DNA of 43,385 nucleotides from NCBI GenBank assembly GCA_014879465.1, contig JACSSA010000106.1:1-43385 (forward strand). Direction: 5' to 3'. Both the position numbers and the translations under genes were made by a program. Below the pieces are notes generated by a model. It ran no database searches. It was not told the origin of the DNA and saw only the letters and a program-made list of their open reading frames with translations. Source of the DNA: Rhodothermales bacterium. GTDB lineage: Bacteria > Bacteroidota > Rhodothermia > Rhodothermales > BA12. Shown here in pieces: positions 18,488 to 28,810 of the stretch (the first letter of the stretch is position 1; each line of letters starts with the position of its first letter).

Positions 18488-18520
18488 ATACGCCGGGGCG
18501 GGACAGCACCCCGCCTGTAC
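18488..18520. repeat. REP-like GC-rich imperfect palindrome in nuoF/nuoE spacer
   Basis: tacgccggggcgggacagcaccccgcctgta. Confidence 0.35.
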
Positions 18521-18535
18521 GGGAAGTAGCGGGCG

Positions 18536-19267
18536 TCACGCGCCTTCGGTGCCCTCGTGGAGCGGGTCGTGCGAAGGGGCAGCGTCGTGGCGGTGGCCGC
18601 CGAGGCTGTGGAAGAACGGCGCGGGGATGGCCTTCTCGGTGGCCTCGGCGTCGGAGCGGCGGTTGCCTTGCATCTCGTCCTCGTCCTGCGGCAGCGTCAC
18701 CGACTCAAACGGCCACGAGCCGGTTTCGCGGAGCGTGGCGACCATCCGGTCGAGTTTCTCGTCGGTGAGGTTGTGGACGTACCGGCCGTTCGTGATTTGG
18801 AGCATCGGGCCGGTGCCGCACGCGCCGAGGCATTCGGCCTCTTGCAGCGTGAACTGCCCGTCGTCGGTCGTCTCGCCCATGTGCACGCCGAGCGTCTTCT
18901 CGAGGTGGGCCATCCGGTCGTACGCACCGCACACCTGGCACGAGTGGCCGGTGCACACGTCGAGCACGAAGCGCCCCTTCGGCTCCTTGAAGTACATCGT
19001 GTAGAACGTGGCGACGCCGTAGGCGTGGGCGTAGGGAATGCCCAGCGTGTCGGCGACGAGCTGGATCACTTCCGGAGCGAGCCATCCGAACTTCTCTTGC
19101 GCCATCCAGAGCAGGCGCATCACTGCGGCTTCGGCTTCGGGATACGAGGCCCGGTAGGCGTCGATACGGGCGCGCTCCTCGTCCGTCCAGACAAGCTGCT
19201 CGGGTGTGAACGATCGCTCGGGGTTGCGCTCGGGCAGGGGCGAGATTTCGAGGTGAATGTTGGACAT
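18536..19267 (-). CDS. nuoE: NADH-quinone oxidoreductase subunit E, C-terminally extended
   Basis: 2Fe-2S motif CTGHSCQVCG...CLGACGTGPMLQI. Confidence 0.93.
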   Translation of the reverse strand: MSNIHLEISPLPERNPERSFTPEQLVWTDEERARIDAYRASYPEAEAAVMRLLWMAQEKFGWLAPEVIQLVADTLGIPYAHAYGVATFYTMYFKEPKGRFVLDVCTGHSCQVCGAYDRMAHLEKTLGVHMGETTDDGQFTLQEAECLGACGTGPMLQITNGRYVHNLTDEKLDRMVATLRETGSWPFESVTLPQDEDEMQGNRRSDAEATEKAIPAPFFHSLGGHRHDAAPSHDPLHEGTEGA

Positions 19268-19359
19268 AGGGAAAGTCGAATGTCGAGGGGCGGGCGACGA
19301 ACAAGGCGAAGAGGAGCGTGGAAAGGGCCGTTCGACATTCGTCGCCCGGCGTTCCCCAC

Positions 19360-20679
19360 TCACTTGTCCGAGTCGCCGAGCACCGGGTCAACCGTGCCGA
19401 TGAGCACCACCATGTCGCCCATCTGCGCGCCTTCCATCAGGTGTTCGAGGCCTTGCAGGTTGGCAAAGCTCGGCGTGTTGATGCGGGCGCGGAAGGGCTG
19501 GCCCGTGCCGTCGCTGGTCAGGTAGAAGCCAAGTTCGCCCTTGGGCGCTTCGATGGCGGCGTAGGTGTGAGCGCCCCGCGGCGGGCACACGCCCTCGGAG
19601 GTGTACATAAAGTCCTGAATCATGCCCTCCATCGAGTAGTAGGCCTGATCCTTCGAGACCACCGCCTTGCGTCCGTCGTCGTTGCGAATCGGGCCGGGCT
19701 TTATCCGCTCCAAGCACTGGCGGATGATGGCGATGGATTCGAGCATCTCCTCCATCCGGCAGAGGTAGCGGGCGTACGAGTCGCCCTCGGTGCGGGTCGG
19801 GATGGTGAAGTCCACGTCGGCATACTTCAGGTACGGCTCGAACAGGCGGATGTCGTGGGCGATGCCGGAGCCGCGCAGGTTGGGGCCGCGCATGCCGAGG
19901 GCGATGGCCTCGTCGGCGGTCAGCACGCCAATGCCGACGTTGCGGTCCATCCAGATACGGTTGCGGGTGAGCAGCTTGCGCCAGCCGTTGATGATGTCCG
20001 GGTAGCGGTCCACGAAGTCGCGGATGAGACGCAGCGCCTCGGGCGTGAGGTCGTTGGCGACGCCCCCGATGCGGCTGTGGCTCACGGTGAAGCGCGCCCC
20101 CGCAATCTCGTCCATGATCTTGTAGATGTCCTCGCGGGCTTGGAACGCCCAGAGGAAGACGCTCACCGCGCCCGCGTCCATCAACCCCACGCCCATCCAG
20201 AGCATGTGGCTGGACAGGCGGGCCAGTTCGCTGCCGATCATCCGGATCCACTGCGCCCGCTCGGGCACCTCGATGGCGGCGAGTTTCTCGACGGCCAAGC
20301 ACCAGCCCACGTTGTAGGCGTAGGGCGCGATGTAGTCCATGCGGTCCGTGTAGGGCATGAACTCTTGGTACGTCTTGTGCTCGGCCAGCTTCTCCGTGCC
20401 CCGGTGCAGGTAGCCGATGTCGATGACGCACCGCTCGATGGTCTCGCCGTCGAGCTTGACCACCGCCCGGAGCACGCCGTGCGTGGCCGGGTGTTGCGGC
20501 CCGATGTTGAGCGTCATCTCGTGCTCGAGCGCGTCGTGCACCCGCCCGTCGCCGAGGCCGTGGCGTTCTTCGAGCCACGCGTGTTTGGATTCAAGACGGG
20601 CGTAGAGCGCCTCTTGGTGGCGCGGCCAGAACGTGAACAGGTCGTCGGCAGGCGCGGCGAGGGTGTGCGGTTCGGACAT
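19360..20679 (-). CDS. nuoD: NADH-quinone oxidoreductase subunit D
   Basis: MTLNIGPQHPATHGVLR; IGYLHRGTEKLAE; DPVLGDSDK. Confidence 0.95.
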   Translation of the reverse strand: MSEPHTLAAPADDLFTFWPRHQEALYARLESKHAWLEERHGLGDGRVHDALEHEMTLNIGPQHPATHGVLRAVVKLDGETIERCVIDIGYLHRGTEKLAEHKTYQEFMPYTDRMDYIAPYAYNVGWCLAVEKLAAIEVPERAQWIRMIGSELARLSSHMLWMGVGLMDAGAVSVFLWAFQAREDIYKIMDEIAGARFTVSHSRIGGVANDLTPEALRLIRDFVDRYPDIINGWRKLLTRNRIWMDRNVGIGVLTADEAIALGMRGPNLRGSGIAHDIRLFEPYLKYADVDFTIPTRTEGDSYARYLCRMEEMLESIAIIRQCLERIKPGPIRNDDGRKAVVSKDQAYYSMEGMIQDFMYTSEGVCPPRGAHTYAAIEAPKGELGFYLTSDGTGQPFRARINTPSFANLQGLEHLMEGAQMGDMVVLIGTVDPVLGDSDK

Positions 20680-20724
20680 ACGAAGAAAGGCGACGGAGCG
20701 AAAGGGGAGCAGGCGTTGGGCGCG

Positions 20725-21369
20725 TCACTCGCCGCTCACTTCGGGTTCTTGGAAGCTCTTGGGCGTGGGCGACGAGGCCGCCGGGAACGGGTCGTAGCTG
20801 AGGTCTTCGCCGGGCAGGTGTCCGGGCAGCGGCAGGCTGCCGGGGATGCCCAGCAGCGGAAATTCCTTGCGCAGCGGGTAGTACTGAAAATCCTCCGGCA
20901 TAAACATCCGCCGCAGGTCCTCGTGACCGTCGAAGACGAGGCCGAACATGTCGAAGACCTCGCGCTCGAACCAGTTGGCCGAGCGGTACACGCCGGTGGC
21001 CGAGGGCAGGTGCAGATCGGATTCGTCCACGCGGGTTTTGACGCGCAGCCGCCGCCCACGGTGCAGGTCGCAGACGTTGTAGAAGACTTCGTAGCGGTCG
21101 TCTTCGGTGAACCGGTCGAGGCCGCCGAGGTCGGCGAGGTAGGAGTAGCCGTCGGCGTGCAGGCGTTGCAGCGCCTCCGCGATGCGCCCCTTGGCCACAA
21201 ACACCGTCGTCTCGCCCGCGTACGTCTCGTCGCCCGTCACGCCGTCGCCGAAGGCGTCGCGCAGCATCGCCACCGCCTCCGGGCGGTCGGTGGTGGGCTG
21301 GGCGTGCGGGTTGACGGCGTTGGGCCGGGCCGCATCGACCGGGGTGAAGTGAAACTTGAGGGATTCCAT
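20725..21369 (-). CDS. nuoC: NADH-quinone oxidoreductase subunit C
   Basis: YEVFYNVCDLHRGRRLRVKTRVDE; SANWFEREVFDMFGLVFDGHEDLRRMFMPEDF. Confidence 0.93.
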   Translation of the reverse strand: MESLKFHFTPVDAARPNAVNPHAQPTTDRPEAVAMLRDAFGDGVTGDETYAGETTVFVAKGRIAEALQRLHADGYSYLADLGGLDRFTEDDRYEVFYNVCDLHRGRRLRVKTRVDESDLHLPSATGVYRSANWFEREVFDMFGLVFDGHEDLRRMFMPEDFQYYPLRKEFPLLGIPGSLPLPGHLPGEDLSYDPFPAASSPTPKSFQEPEVSGE

Positions 21370-21445
21370 ACGTTGATTAATCGTGTATGGTTGATGGAGT
21401 ATGGAAAGGGGTTAGATGCACCAAGCGGTGCACCGCCGGCCCTGC

Positions 21446-22039
21446 TCAGTTTTGCGTGTAGAGGATGTCGGGCGTGACGATCCGGTTGCCGTCGGGCGCC
21501 ACGATCCGCGGGCGTTCAGCGCCGACGAGCGCGCGGTCGAGCGTCTCGATCTTGCCAGCGGTGTAGTCCTGCGCCAGCGAATAATCGTTGCGGATCTTCT
21601 CCTGAATGTCCATCAGCGCGTGCAGCACGGCCTCCGGGCGCGGCGGGCAGCCGGGCACATAGACGTCCACCGGCAGGAAGTTGTCGCAGCCCTGCACGAC
21701 GCCGTAGCAGCGGTGCATCCCGCCGGTCGAGGCGCACGCGCCCATCGAGATGACCCACTTGGGGTCGGCCATCTGGTCCCAGATGCGGCGGATGGTGTGG
21801 GCCATCTTGTACGACACCCACCCGGCGACGATCATCAGGTCGGCTTGGCGGGGCGAGAAGCGCATGGCCTCCGAGCCGAACCGCGCGACGTCGTACTTCG
21901 GCCCGGCGAACGCCATCATCTCAATGGCGCAGCAGGCGAGGCCCATCGGCATCGGCATGAGCGAGTTCGAGCGCGCCCAGTTGACGACGTAGTCGAGGCG
22001 GGTGGTGAGGAAGCCTTCCTCGAAGAGCGGATCGGCCAT
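21446..22039 (-). CDS. nuoB: NADH-quinone oxidoreductase subunit B
   Basis: [10 protein letters not shown]...[11 protein letters not shown]...[17 protein letters not shown]. Confidence 0.95.
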   Translation of the reverse strand: MADPLFEEGFLTTRLDYVVNWARSNSLMPMPMGLACCAIEMMAFAGPKYDVARFGSEAMRFSPRQADLMIVAGWVSYKMAHTIRRIWDQMADPKWVISMGACASTGGMHRCYGVVQGCDNFLPVDVYVPGCPPRPEAVLHALMDIQEKIRNDYSLAQDYTAGKIETLDRALVGAERPRIVAPDGNRIVTPDILYTQN

Positions 22040-22228
22040 ACGGAGGCAGGGAAGAGGCGATGAAGGGCGTACCGACGGGGCGGGGGAGGGGTTTCGGGCG
22101 GTGGCTCGCTGCGCAGTTGAGGGTGGGTCGTTCGGCTTTGCCTCGCTGTAGTCAGATAAGGCAGGGCCGCCTCAGGCAACAGGTCGCGCAGCGACCGTCC
22201 CAATTCCCATAGCGAAGCGGCCTACCCA

Positions 22229-22603
22229 CTAAAACTCCAGCCCGCCTTTTTTGATGTCGTACACGAGGCCGAGCGTGAGCACGGCGAGGAACACGCCCAC
22301 GACGCCGAGCACGAACAGGCCCAGCTGCGGGCTGCGGGTGAGAAACTCGCGGAACGTGACGGCCCACGGGTAGAGGAAGACCACTTCTACGTCGAACACG
22401 ATGAAGATCATCGCCACGAGGTAGAACTTGACCGAGTAGCGGTCGCGGGCCGTGCCTACCGGATCCATTCCGCTCTCGTAGGCCATCGTCTTGACGGCGT
22501 TCGGGCGTTTGGGGCCGAGCTTCTTGGCTGCAATGAGCAGCGTATAGGCCAGCCCGGCGGCCATCAGGATTTGCAGAAACAGCGGGATGAACGAGGCGAG
22601 CAT
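22229..22603 (-). CDS. nuoA: NADH-quinone oxidoreductase subunit A
   Basis: [41 protein letters not shown]. Confidence 0.93.
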   Translation of the reverse strand: MLASFIPLFLQILMAAGLAYTLLIAAKKLGPKRPNAVKTMAYESGMDPVGTARDRYSVKFYLVAMIFIVFDVEVVFLYPWAVTFREFLTRSPQLGLFVLGVVGVFLAVLTLGLVYDIKKGGLEF

Positions 22604-22832
22604 CGGCGTGCCAGGACGTGGAGTGAGGCAGGACACGGCAAAGTACCGCGTAGCGCCCCTCGTTTTCAACGCGAAGTGTGCGAAGTTGGCGGTTGACGTT
22701 TCGTTGTGGTCGGCCTGCGGCCCGCGTTTCCGTGAAGTCCGGGCCACGGGGTCGGAACGCGAGCGGGCGGCCCTACATTCCACCCGTCCCCCCAGCCTCT
22801 TTGCGTACCGGGCCGAAGCGGCCCCCGTGTCT

Positions 22833-23933
22833 ATGGGTAAAGTGATCGCCGTGGCGAATCAGAAGGGCGGCGTCGGCAAGACGACGTCGGCGGTGAACCT
22901 TGCGGCCAGCCTCGCCGCAACGGAGCATCCGACGCTGCTTCTCGACTTCGACCCGCAAGCCAACGGTACCAGCGGTACAGGCATCGAGCCGCGCACCGTG
23001 ACGACGAGCGCCTACGAGGTGCTCATCGGCGAAGCCACCGCCGAGGAGGCCGCCATTCCCACCGGAATGCCGTTTCTCGACCTCATCCCGTCGCACATCA
23101 ACCTCGTGGGCGCGGAGATCGAGATGATCGACGTGGCCGAGCGCGAACGGGCGCTCAAAAACGCGCTCGCGCAGGCCCGCCGCCGCTACGACTTCATCGT
23201 CATCGACTGCCCGCCCAGCCTCGGGCTGCTCACACTCAACGCCCTCACCGCCGCCGACTCGGTGCTGATTCCGGTGCAGGCCGAGTACTTCGCGCTCGAA
23301 GGCCTCGGGCAACTGCTCAACACGATCAAGATCGTCCGGCAGCACCTCAACCCGGATTTGGAGATCGAGGGCGTGCTGCTCACGATGTACGATACGCGGC
23401 TGCGTTTGGCCACGCAGGTGGCCGAGGAAGTCCGCCGGTATTTTGGCGACAAGGTGTTCCGCACCATCGTGCAGCGCAACGTGCGCCTCGCCGAAGCGCC
23501 GAGTTTTGGCAAGCCGGTGCTGCTCTACGACGCCGCCAGCCTGGGCACGCGCAACTACATGAGCTTGGCCCGCGAGGTGCTCGCCAACAACCAACGCTAC
23601 CTCCACACGCCGCCCGAAGCGCCCGGTGGGCCGCTGCCGCTCGTGCGTGCGGCAGCAGCGGCCTCGCCTCCCGCCACCCCGCCGGACGCGCCGCTGCCGA
23701 TGCCGGCCATGCCCGCCCCGTTGGAGTCGATTGCGATGGCACCTCGCCCCTTGACGACGTCCGACAACCCGCCGCCGGGCACGCTGCCGTCGCGGAGCAA
23801 CGCGGCGGCGATGCACTCGGCGTATGCCGTTCCTGAGGCATATGCGGCGCATGCGGGGGCACCCCACCGTGCCGACGAAGGCGATGGCGGCTGGAACGGC
23901 CACGTCTTTCCGTCGTCTCCAGACGCTTCCTGA
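22833..23933 (+). CDS. parA: ParA family chromosome-partitioning ATPase with Pro/Ala-rich C-terminal extension
   Basis: [42 protein letters not shown]-type Walker B; parB follows. Confidence 0.93.
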   Translation: MGKVIAVANQKGGVGKTTSAVNLAASLAATEHPTLLLDFDPQANGTSGTGIEPRTVTTSAYEVLIGEATAEEAAIPTGMPFLDLIPSHINLVGAEIEMIDVAERERALKNALAQARRRYDFIVIDCPPSLGLLTLNALTAADSVLIPVQAEYFALEGLGQLLNTIKIVRQHLNPDLEIEGVLLTMYDTRLRLATQVAEEVRRYFGDKVFRTIVQRNVRLAEAPSFGKPVLLYDAASLGTRNYMSLAREVLANNQRYLHTPPEAPGGPLPLVRAAAAASPPATPPDAPLPMPAMPAPLESIAMAPRPLTTSDNPPPGTLPSRSNAAAMHSAYAVPEAYAAHAGAPHRADEGDGGWNGHVFPSSPDAS

Positions 23934-23957
23934 TCGCTCCGGCCCTACCGTTTTTCT

Positions 23958-24932
23958 ATGTCTACGTCTGCCTCTTCGCGCAAAGGAGCCGCCCTTGGCC
24001 GGGGTCTTGGCGCGCTGCTCTCCGCCCCTTCCAGCGCTGCCGATGCGCCCGAAGGCGGCGACGTGCGCCCGCCGTCGTCGCTCTACCAGTTTGAGGATCG
24101 CGTGCGGTTTCTCGGACGGGTGGCGGAGCTGGAAATCGACCAGATTCGCCCCAACCCGTACCAGCCGCGCAAGCACTTCGACGAAACGGCGCTCGAAGAA
24201 CTGGCCGCGTCCATCCGCCAACTCGGCATCATCCAGCCCGTCACGGTGCGGGCGATGGGGTCGGGACGGTTCGAGATCATCTCGGGCGAGCGGCGTCTTC
24301 GGGCCAGCCGCCGCGCCGGGCTGAAGCGCATCCCGGCGTTCGTGCGCGAGGCCGACACCGAGGCGATGCTGGAGATGGCGATCGTGGAGAACGTGCAGCG
24401 CGAGGCGCTCAACCCGATCGAGGTGGCGCTCGGCTACCAGCGGCTGATCGAAGAGTGCGGCCTCAACCAAGAAGCCGTGGCGGCGAAGGTGGGCAAGAAC
24501 CGCACGACCGTCACCAACTTCCTCCGCTTGCTCCGGCTTCCGCCGCGTGTGCAGGCGGCGCTGCGCGACGGCACGCTCTCGGCCGGCCACGCCCGCGCCC
24601 TCGTGGCCCTCGAAGACGCCGAGGCACAGGTGCGCATTATGGTGAAGGCCGTGGACGAAGGCCTGTCGGTGCGCGACGTGGAAGACCTCGTCCGGCAGGC
24701 CAAGGACAAACCCGCCGCCTCCGAGGCTCCCGAAGCGTCCGCGCCGGTCAAGCCCGCGCCCAACCGCGACGACCTCGTGCTCCAGCAGTTCGCCGACCGT
24801 CTCCGCAGCCGCCTCGCCACGCAGGTGGCCATCAAGCACAAAGGGCCGCAGGGCGGACGCATCGAGATTGCCTACTACTCAAACGACGACCTCGAACGCC
24901 TCCTCGGTGCCCTCGGTGCGCTGGAAGGGTGA
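23958..24932 (+). CDS. parB: ParB/RepB/Spo0J family partition protein
   Basis: IRPNPYQPRKHFDETALEELAASIRQLGIIQPV; ISGERRLRASRRAG; GKNRTTVTNFLRLLRLP. Confidence 0.95.
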   Translation: MSTSASSRKGAALGRGLGALLSAPSSAADAPEGGDVRPPSSLYQFEDRVRFLGRVAELEIDQIRPNPYQPRKHFDETALEELAASIRQLGIIQPVTVRAMGSGRFEIISGERRLRASRRAGLKRIPAFVREADTEAMLEMAIVENVQREALNPIEVALGYQRLIEECGLNQEAVAAKVGKNRTTVTNFLRLLRLPPRVQAALRDGTLSAGHARALVALEDAEAQVRIMVKAVDEGLSVRDVEDLVRQAKDKPAASEAPEASAPVKPAPNRDDLVLQQFADRLRSRLATQVAIKHKGPQGGRIEIAYYSNDDLERLLGALGALEG

Positions 24933-24980
24933 GACAAGCGTTTGAGGTGCGAAGGTTGAAGCGCCAAGATCGCACGCAAA

Positions 24981-25019
24981 AAGGGCCAAACGAAGGAAGC
25001 GACTCCTCGTTTGGCCCTT
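24981..25019. terminator. Bidirectional terminator between convergent parB and PPIase genes
   Basis: aagggccaaacga...tcgtttggccctt 13-bp arms, flanking A-run on the left. Confidence 0.8.
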
Positions 25020-25045
25020 GACGTTTCGCCCTTCGGACGCGCGTC

Positions 25046-25522
25046 TTACGCGATCTCGATGGCGGTGATCGTGTCGCCTTGGCGGATGGCGTTGACCACG
25101 TCCTGCCCGGCGGTCACCTTGCCGAACACCGTGTGGCGTCCGTTCAGGTGCGGCTGCGGGCCGTGGGTGATGAAGAACTGCGAGCCGTTGGTGTTCGGCC
25201 CGGCGTTGGCCATCGAGAGGACGCCCGTCTCGTGCGTGAGCGGGTTCATGTGGAACTCGTCGGCGAACGTGTAGCCCGGCCCGCCGCGCCCGGTGGCGGT
25301 CGGGTCGCCGCCTTGGATCATGAAGTTGGAAATGACGCGGTGGAACGTCGTGCCGTCGTAGAAGCCGTCGGTCGCGAGGGAGACGAAGTTGTTGACGGTG
25401 TTGGGCGCGTACTGGGGGAACAGGTCGAGCACAATATCGCCCTTGGACGTGTGCATTGTGGCGCGGTACGTCTTCGTCGGGTCGATCTGCATTGCCGGAG
25501 CGGCGGGGTAGGACTTGGCCAT
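25046..25522 (-). CDS. Cyclophilin-type peptidyl-prolyl cis-trans isomerase
   Basis: [48 protein letters not shown]. Confidence 0.95.
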   Translation of the reverse strand: MAKSYPAAPAMQIDPTKTYRATMHTSKGDIVLDLFPQYAPNTVNNFVSLATDGFYDGTTFHRVISNFMIQGGDPTATGRGGPGYTFADEFHMNPLTHETGVLSMANAGPNTNGSQFFITHGPQPHLNGRHTVFGKVTAGQDVVNAIRQGDTITAIEIA

Positions 25523-25644
25523 AGGAGTGCGGGTAGGGGGTGATGGAGCAGCATACGCCGAAAGCCCGCGCCGGTGCCGCAACCGGCCGGTGACACTTGG
25601 GCGAAGGCGCGGCCCAGTCGTGCATGCAAGACTGGGAACGCCGT

Positions 25645-27075
25645 TTACAAGACCGGCCCCAGCGTAGCGACGACGTTGTTGAAGATCCGTCGGGGCGCGG
25701 GAACGGCCCGAACCGCGTCGAGGGAGACGGGGGTGGAGCGGGCGAGGTAGGACGCCTGCCGCTCGCGAACGGCGCGGGTAACGGCCTCGTCCTGCACCAA
25801 GAGGTTGTTCTCGTAGTTCAGGTCGAAGCTGCGCAGGTCGAGGTTGGAGGAGCCGACCAGGCACACCGTGCCGTCTACGGTGAGGGATTTGGCGTGGAGC
25901 AGGCCGCCCTGAAACTCGTGGATGGTGCAGCCGGCCTCCAGCAGCTGGCGGTAGTAGCTGTGGCTGGCCGCTGCCACAATCCAGCTGTCGTTGCGGGCAG
26001 GGAAGATCAGCGTCACCTGCACGCCGCGCCACGCGGCGGCGGTGAGCGCCCCCAACAGCAGCGCGTCGGGGACGAAGTACGGCGTGGTGATGACGACTTC
26101 GCGCCGGGCGCAGCTCAGCAGCGTGGCCACGAGCTGCGGTGTGGCTCCGCCTCGCCCGGTCGGGCCGTCGCCCATCACCTGCGCGCACACGTTGCCTTGG
26201 GGCGGTACGGTCGCAATGCGAAAATCCTCGAAGGGCTGGTTGGTGGCCTGCATCCAGTCGCTGGCAAAAAGCAGCGCGTTTTGCGTCACCACCGGGCCGG
26301 TCACACGCAGCATCACGTCCACCCACGGCGCAAACCGCGGTTTGGTGCGGAACTCCGGGTCGGCCATGTTGCGGCTTCCGCAGTAGGTGATCTGCCCATC
26401 AATCACCACGATTTTGCGGTGGTTGCGCAGGTCGATCCGGCTGAACAGGAGGGTGTTCAGGACGTTCGAGAAGGGCAAGGCAATGGCGGTTTGCACGCCC
26501 GCCTCGCGCATCCTCGTCCATAGCGGCGAGTGGACGAAAGCCCGCGACCCCATCCCATCGGCCAAGGCCCGGCATGTTACGCCCCGCTGCGCGGCGTGCA
26601 TGAGCGCCTCGGCCACCGCCGTACCGGTGCCGTCATCCAACCAGATGTAGGTGAGCACATGCACATGGTCGGTGGCCGCGTCGATATCGGCAACGAGGCG
26701 GCGGACGGTCTCGTCGGCGTCGGCCATCAACTCGACGGTGTTGCCGTCGGTCGGCTGGAAGCCGTTGATCGACGTGGCATAGCGGAACGCGGGCGCGAAG
26801 TCGGGGTGAATCAACGCCTCGACGGTATCGCGCGGGGTCTTGTACCGAGCGGCCTTGGCCCGGATGGTGGCCACAATCTGCGCATGGCGCATGGTGGCGC
26901 GGCGATTCAGTTTGTTGCGGCCCAGAAAATAGTAGAGCACGGCCCCGACATACGGAACCAGCACCACCACCACGAACCACGCCATGCGGGCTTGCGGGGA
27001 GTACGTGTCGCGCAAGAAGATGTGCACCGACATCGCGGCGACCACAGCGACGTACAGCAGCAGGAACAGGTTCAC
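25645..27075 (-). CDS. cls: Cardiolipin synthase (PLD superfamily)
   Basis: Two N-terminal TM segments; two HKD motifs ([29 protein letters not shown]). Confidence 0.9.
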   Translation of the reverse strand: MNLFLLLYVAVVAAMSVHIFLRDTYSPQARMAWFVVVVLVPYVGAVLYYFLGRNKLNRRATMRHAQIVATIRAKAARYKTPRDTVEALIHPDFAPAFRYATSINGFQPTDGNTVELMADADETVRRLVADIDAATDHVHVLTYIWLDDGTGTAVAEALMHAAQRGVTCRALADGMGSRAFVHSPLWTRMREAGVQTAIALPFSNVLNTLLFSRIDLRNHRKIVVIDGQITYCGSRNMADPEFRTKPRFAPWVDVMLRVTGPVVTQNALLFASDWMQATNQPFEDFRIATVPPQGNVCAQVMGDGPTGRGGATPQLVATLLSCARREVVITTPYFVPDALLLGALTAAAWRGVQVTLIFPARNDSWIVAAASHSYYRQLLEAGCTIHEFQGGLLHAKSLTVDGTVCLVGSSNLDLRSFDLNYENNLLVQDEAVTRAVRERQASYLARSTPVSLDAVRAVPAPRRIFNNVVATLGPVL

Positions 27076-27141
27076 GGCGCGGAGGAGAGAAGGGTGTAGT
27101 TCCTCGGGCTAAACGACGGCGCGGTGCAGGCGGCGTTTCGG

Positions 27142-28170
27142 TCAGTCCACCTCGCACGCACCCTGGGCTTGCCAGTACTCAGGCGGGAATTGCCGAGTCG
27201 TTTGGTGGGTGTTTGTGACGGCGAGGATGAATGGATGTCCCTCGGAAAAAAGATCGCGGTCGAACGCGATGTCGGGCAGGCGCTGCATCGTGGCCGCGCC
27301 GAGGCGCTGCGGGTACGTCTCGATGCGGTCGCCGAGCGTGGTGTCGGTGTAGGCTTCGTAATCGTTGAGCCATAGGAGCGCGTGCGTATCGCCGTTTTTG
27401 ACTTCGTGGATGCGAGACACGCGGCGGAAACGCGTTCCGCCGTCGCCGGTGTGGAAGCGGTAGGCGAGGGCGCGGAGCCGTCCGGAGTTGGCCTCGAACC
27501 AGTAGACGAACCGGTCGTCGTGGTCGCGGCCGCCGCCGTCTTGGTCGAACGTCACCTCGACGGTGTGGTGCATGCGGCCGTCGAATCCCGCATCGTCCAG
27601 TCGTTTGAGCCGCACCGCCGGATCGTTCAGGTTGTACGGCAGCAGGGCGAAGTAAACGACGGAGTTGAGCTGTGTCTCGGCGGCCCGCACGATGGCGGCG
27701 GCGTTGGCGCGGACGCTGTCGCGCAGCGGGGCGATTTCGGCGTCGAAGTCGTGGAAGGTGATGTAGCTGAGGGACGGAGGCGCGTTTAGCGGGTCGCCAC
27801 GCAGGATCCGTCGGTAGGCCTCAAAGGCGAACGTGTCTACCACAAGCCCGTCGTTTGTCAGGCGGGCCAGTTCGCGGAAGGGGGCGTCGCCTATGGTGTC
27901 CAGCGGAACCGGCCCGCCTTGATCGGTCGAGAAGCCGAGGTCTACGGCGGGATACATGCGATAGGCGAAGCGTCTACCCTGTCGGGCGGCAACGTAGGCC
28001 GTTCCGCGAAAGCTAAACGCTACGCATGCCTCGTCCAGTTCGGCTACGCCGTGGACGCGGCGGGCGCGGTTGACGATCTCACGGGCCGACGGCTCCGGGG
28101 AGACGAGTGCGGCGGCGGTCACGACGGCCACGAGCGCGGCGGCGGCAAACGCGGGGCGGGCAAGGGACAT
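27142..28170 (-). CDS. DUF6503-like secreted/lipoprotein-like protein of unknown function
   Basis: N-terminal signal-like segment; REIVNRARRVHGVAELDEACVAFSFRG... Confidence 0.55.
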   Translation of the reverse strand: MSLARPAFAAAALVAVVTAAALVSPEPSAREIVNRARRVHGVAELDEACVAFSFRGTAYVAARQGRRFAYRMYPAVDLGFSTDQGGPVPLDTIGDAPFRELARLTNDGLVVDTFAFEAYRRILRGDPLNAPPSLSYITFHDFDAEIAPLRDSVRANAAAIVRAAETQLNSVVYFALLPYNLNDPAVRLKRLDDAGFDGRMHHTVEVTFDQDGGGRDHDDRFVYWFEANSGRLRALAYRFHTGDGGTRFRRVSRIHEVKNGDTHALLWLNDYEAYTDTTLGDRIETYPQRLGAATMQRLPDIAFDRDLFSEGHPFILAVTNTHQTTRQFPPEYWQAQGACEVD

Positions 28171-28197
28171 CGTTGTGCGGCGGGTAGATGCCGCAAA

Positions 28198-28665
28198 CTA
28201 CGCCCTCGCACCGCGCCCGTCCGCATCACCCGAGGCGGGGCGATCCGTCGACGTCTCTAAAAGTAGCAGGCGCGCAGCGCTCCATCGAAACCGGCCCGTT
28301 TCGAGGCAGCAGCGTTTGAACCGCCGCCCGGAGCCGCAAGGGCATGGGTCGTTGCGGCCCAGTTTTTCGGCCAGTTCTTTGGTGCCGCGCACGACGCGGT
28401 CTCCGCGCTGGACGTGCGTTTCGGACGGGTAGCCGCGTCGTCGCTTACTCGTCGTCTCGAAAGGAGGGGGCGTCGGCGAACGGTTCGTCGGCGGGCGCGC
28501 TAAAAGCGGCGCAGGGTGGTGCGTGGCATGGCGACCTCCACGGTTGGATGAAGCGCCCAACCTACCGCAGCGCAAGACGTCGTGCGGTGAAGACACCGTC
28601 GATTGCAGGTTCGTTCGCTCGTGGGTGCCGGGCGGCGTGCGTTTCAGACGGGTAGCCGCCTCCAC
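28198..28665 (-). CDS. SEC-C zinc-binding motif protein (start uncertain, true ORF may be shorter)
   Basis: [23 protein letters not shown]. Confidence 0.6.
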   Translation of the reverse strand: MEAATRLKRTPPGTHERTNLQSTVSSPHDVLRCGRLGASSNRGGRHATHHPAPLLARPPTNRSPTPPPFETTSKRRRGYPSETHVQRGDRVVRGTKELAEKLGRNDPCPCGSGRRFKRCCLETGRFRWSAARLLLLETSTDRPASGDADGRGARA

Positions 28666-28707
28666 GTTGGGTCTTCAAGTCAGAGACAGCCTACTCCTTA
28701 CACACGC

Positions 28708-28750
28708 ACAGCCCGCCGGGCCTCTCAGGGATGAGGTCTCGGCAGGCTGT
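28708..28750. other. Strong inverted repeat downstream of response regulator gene
   Basis: acagcccgccg...cggcaggctgt, 11-bp arms with one mismatch/wobble and an inner helix. Confidence 0.5.
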
Positions 28751-28810
28751 ACGTCGTTCGGGCTGCTGCCGGGGGGGCAGGGCAGGAGCCCAGAACGGGG
28801 GGGCAAGGCG

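Noticed and set aside
22773-24839. 688-aa minus-strand ORF spanning parAB
   Set aside because: Antisense to clear ParA and ParB; no recognisable domain
22833-24932. parS site near parAB
   Set aside because: No TGTTTCACGTGAAACA-like sequence recognised by eye; a motif search would be needed
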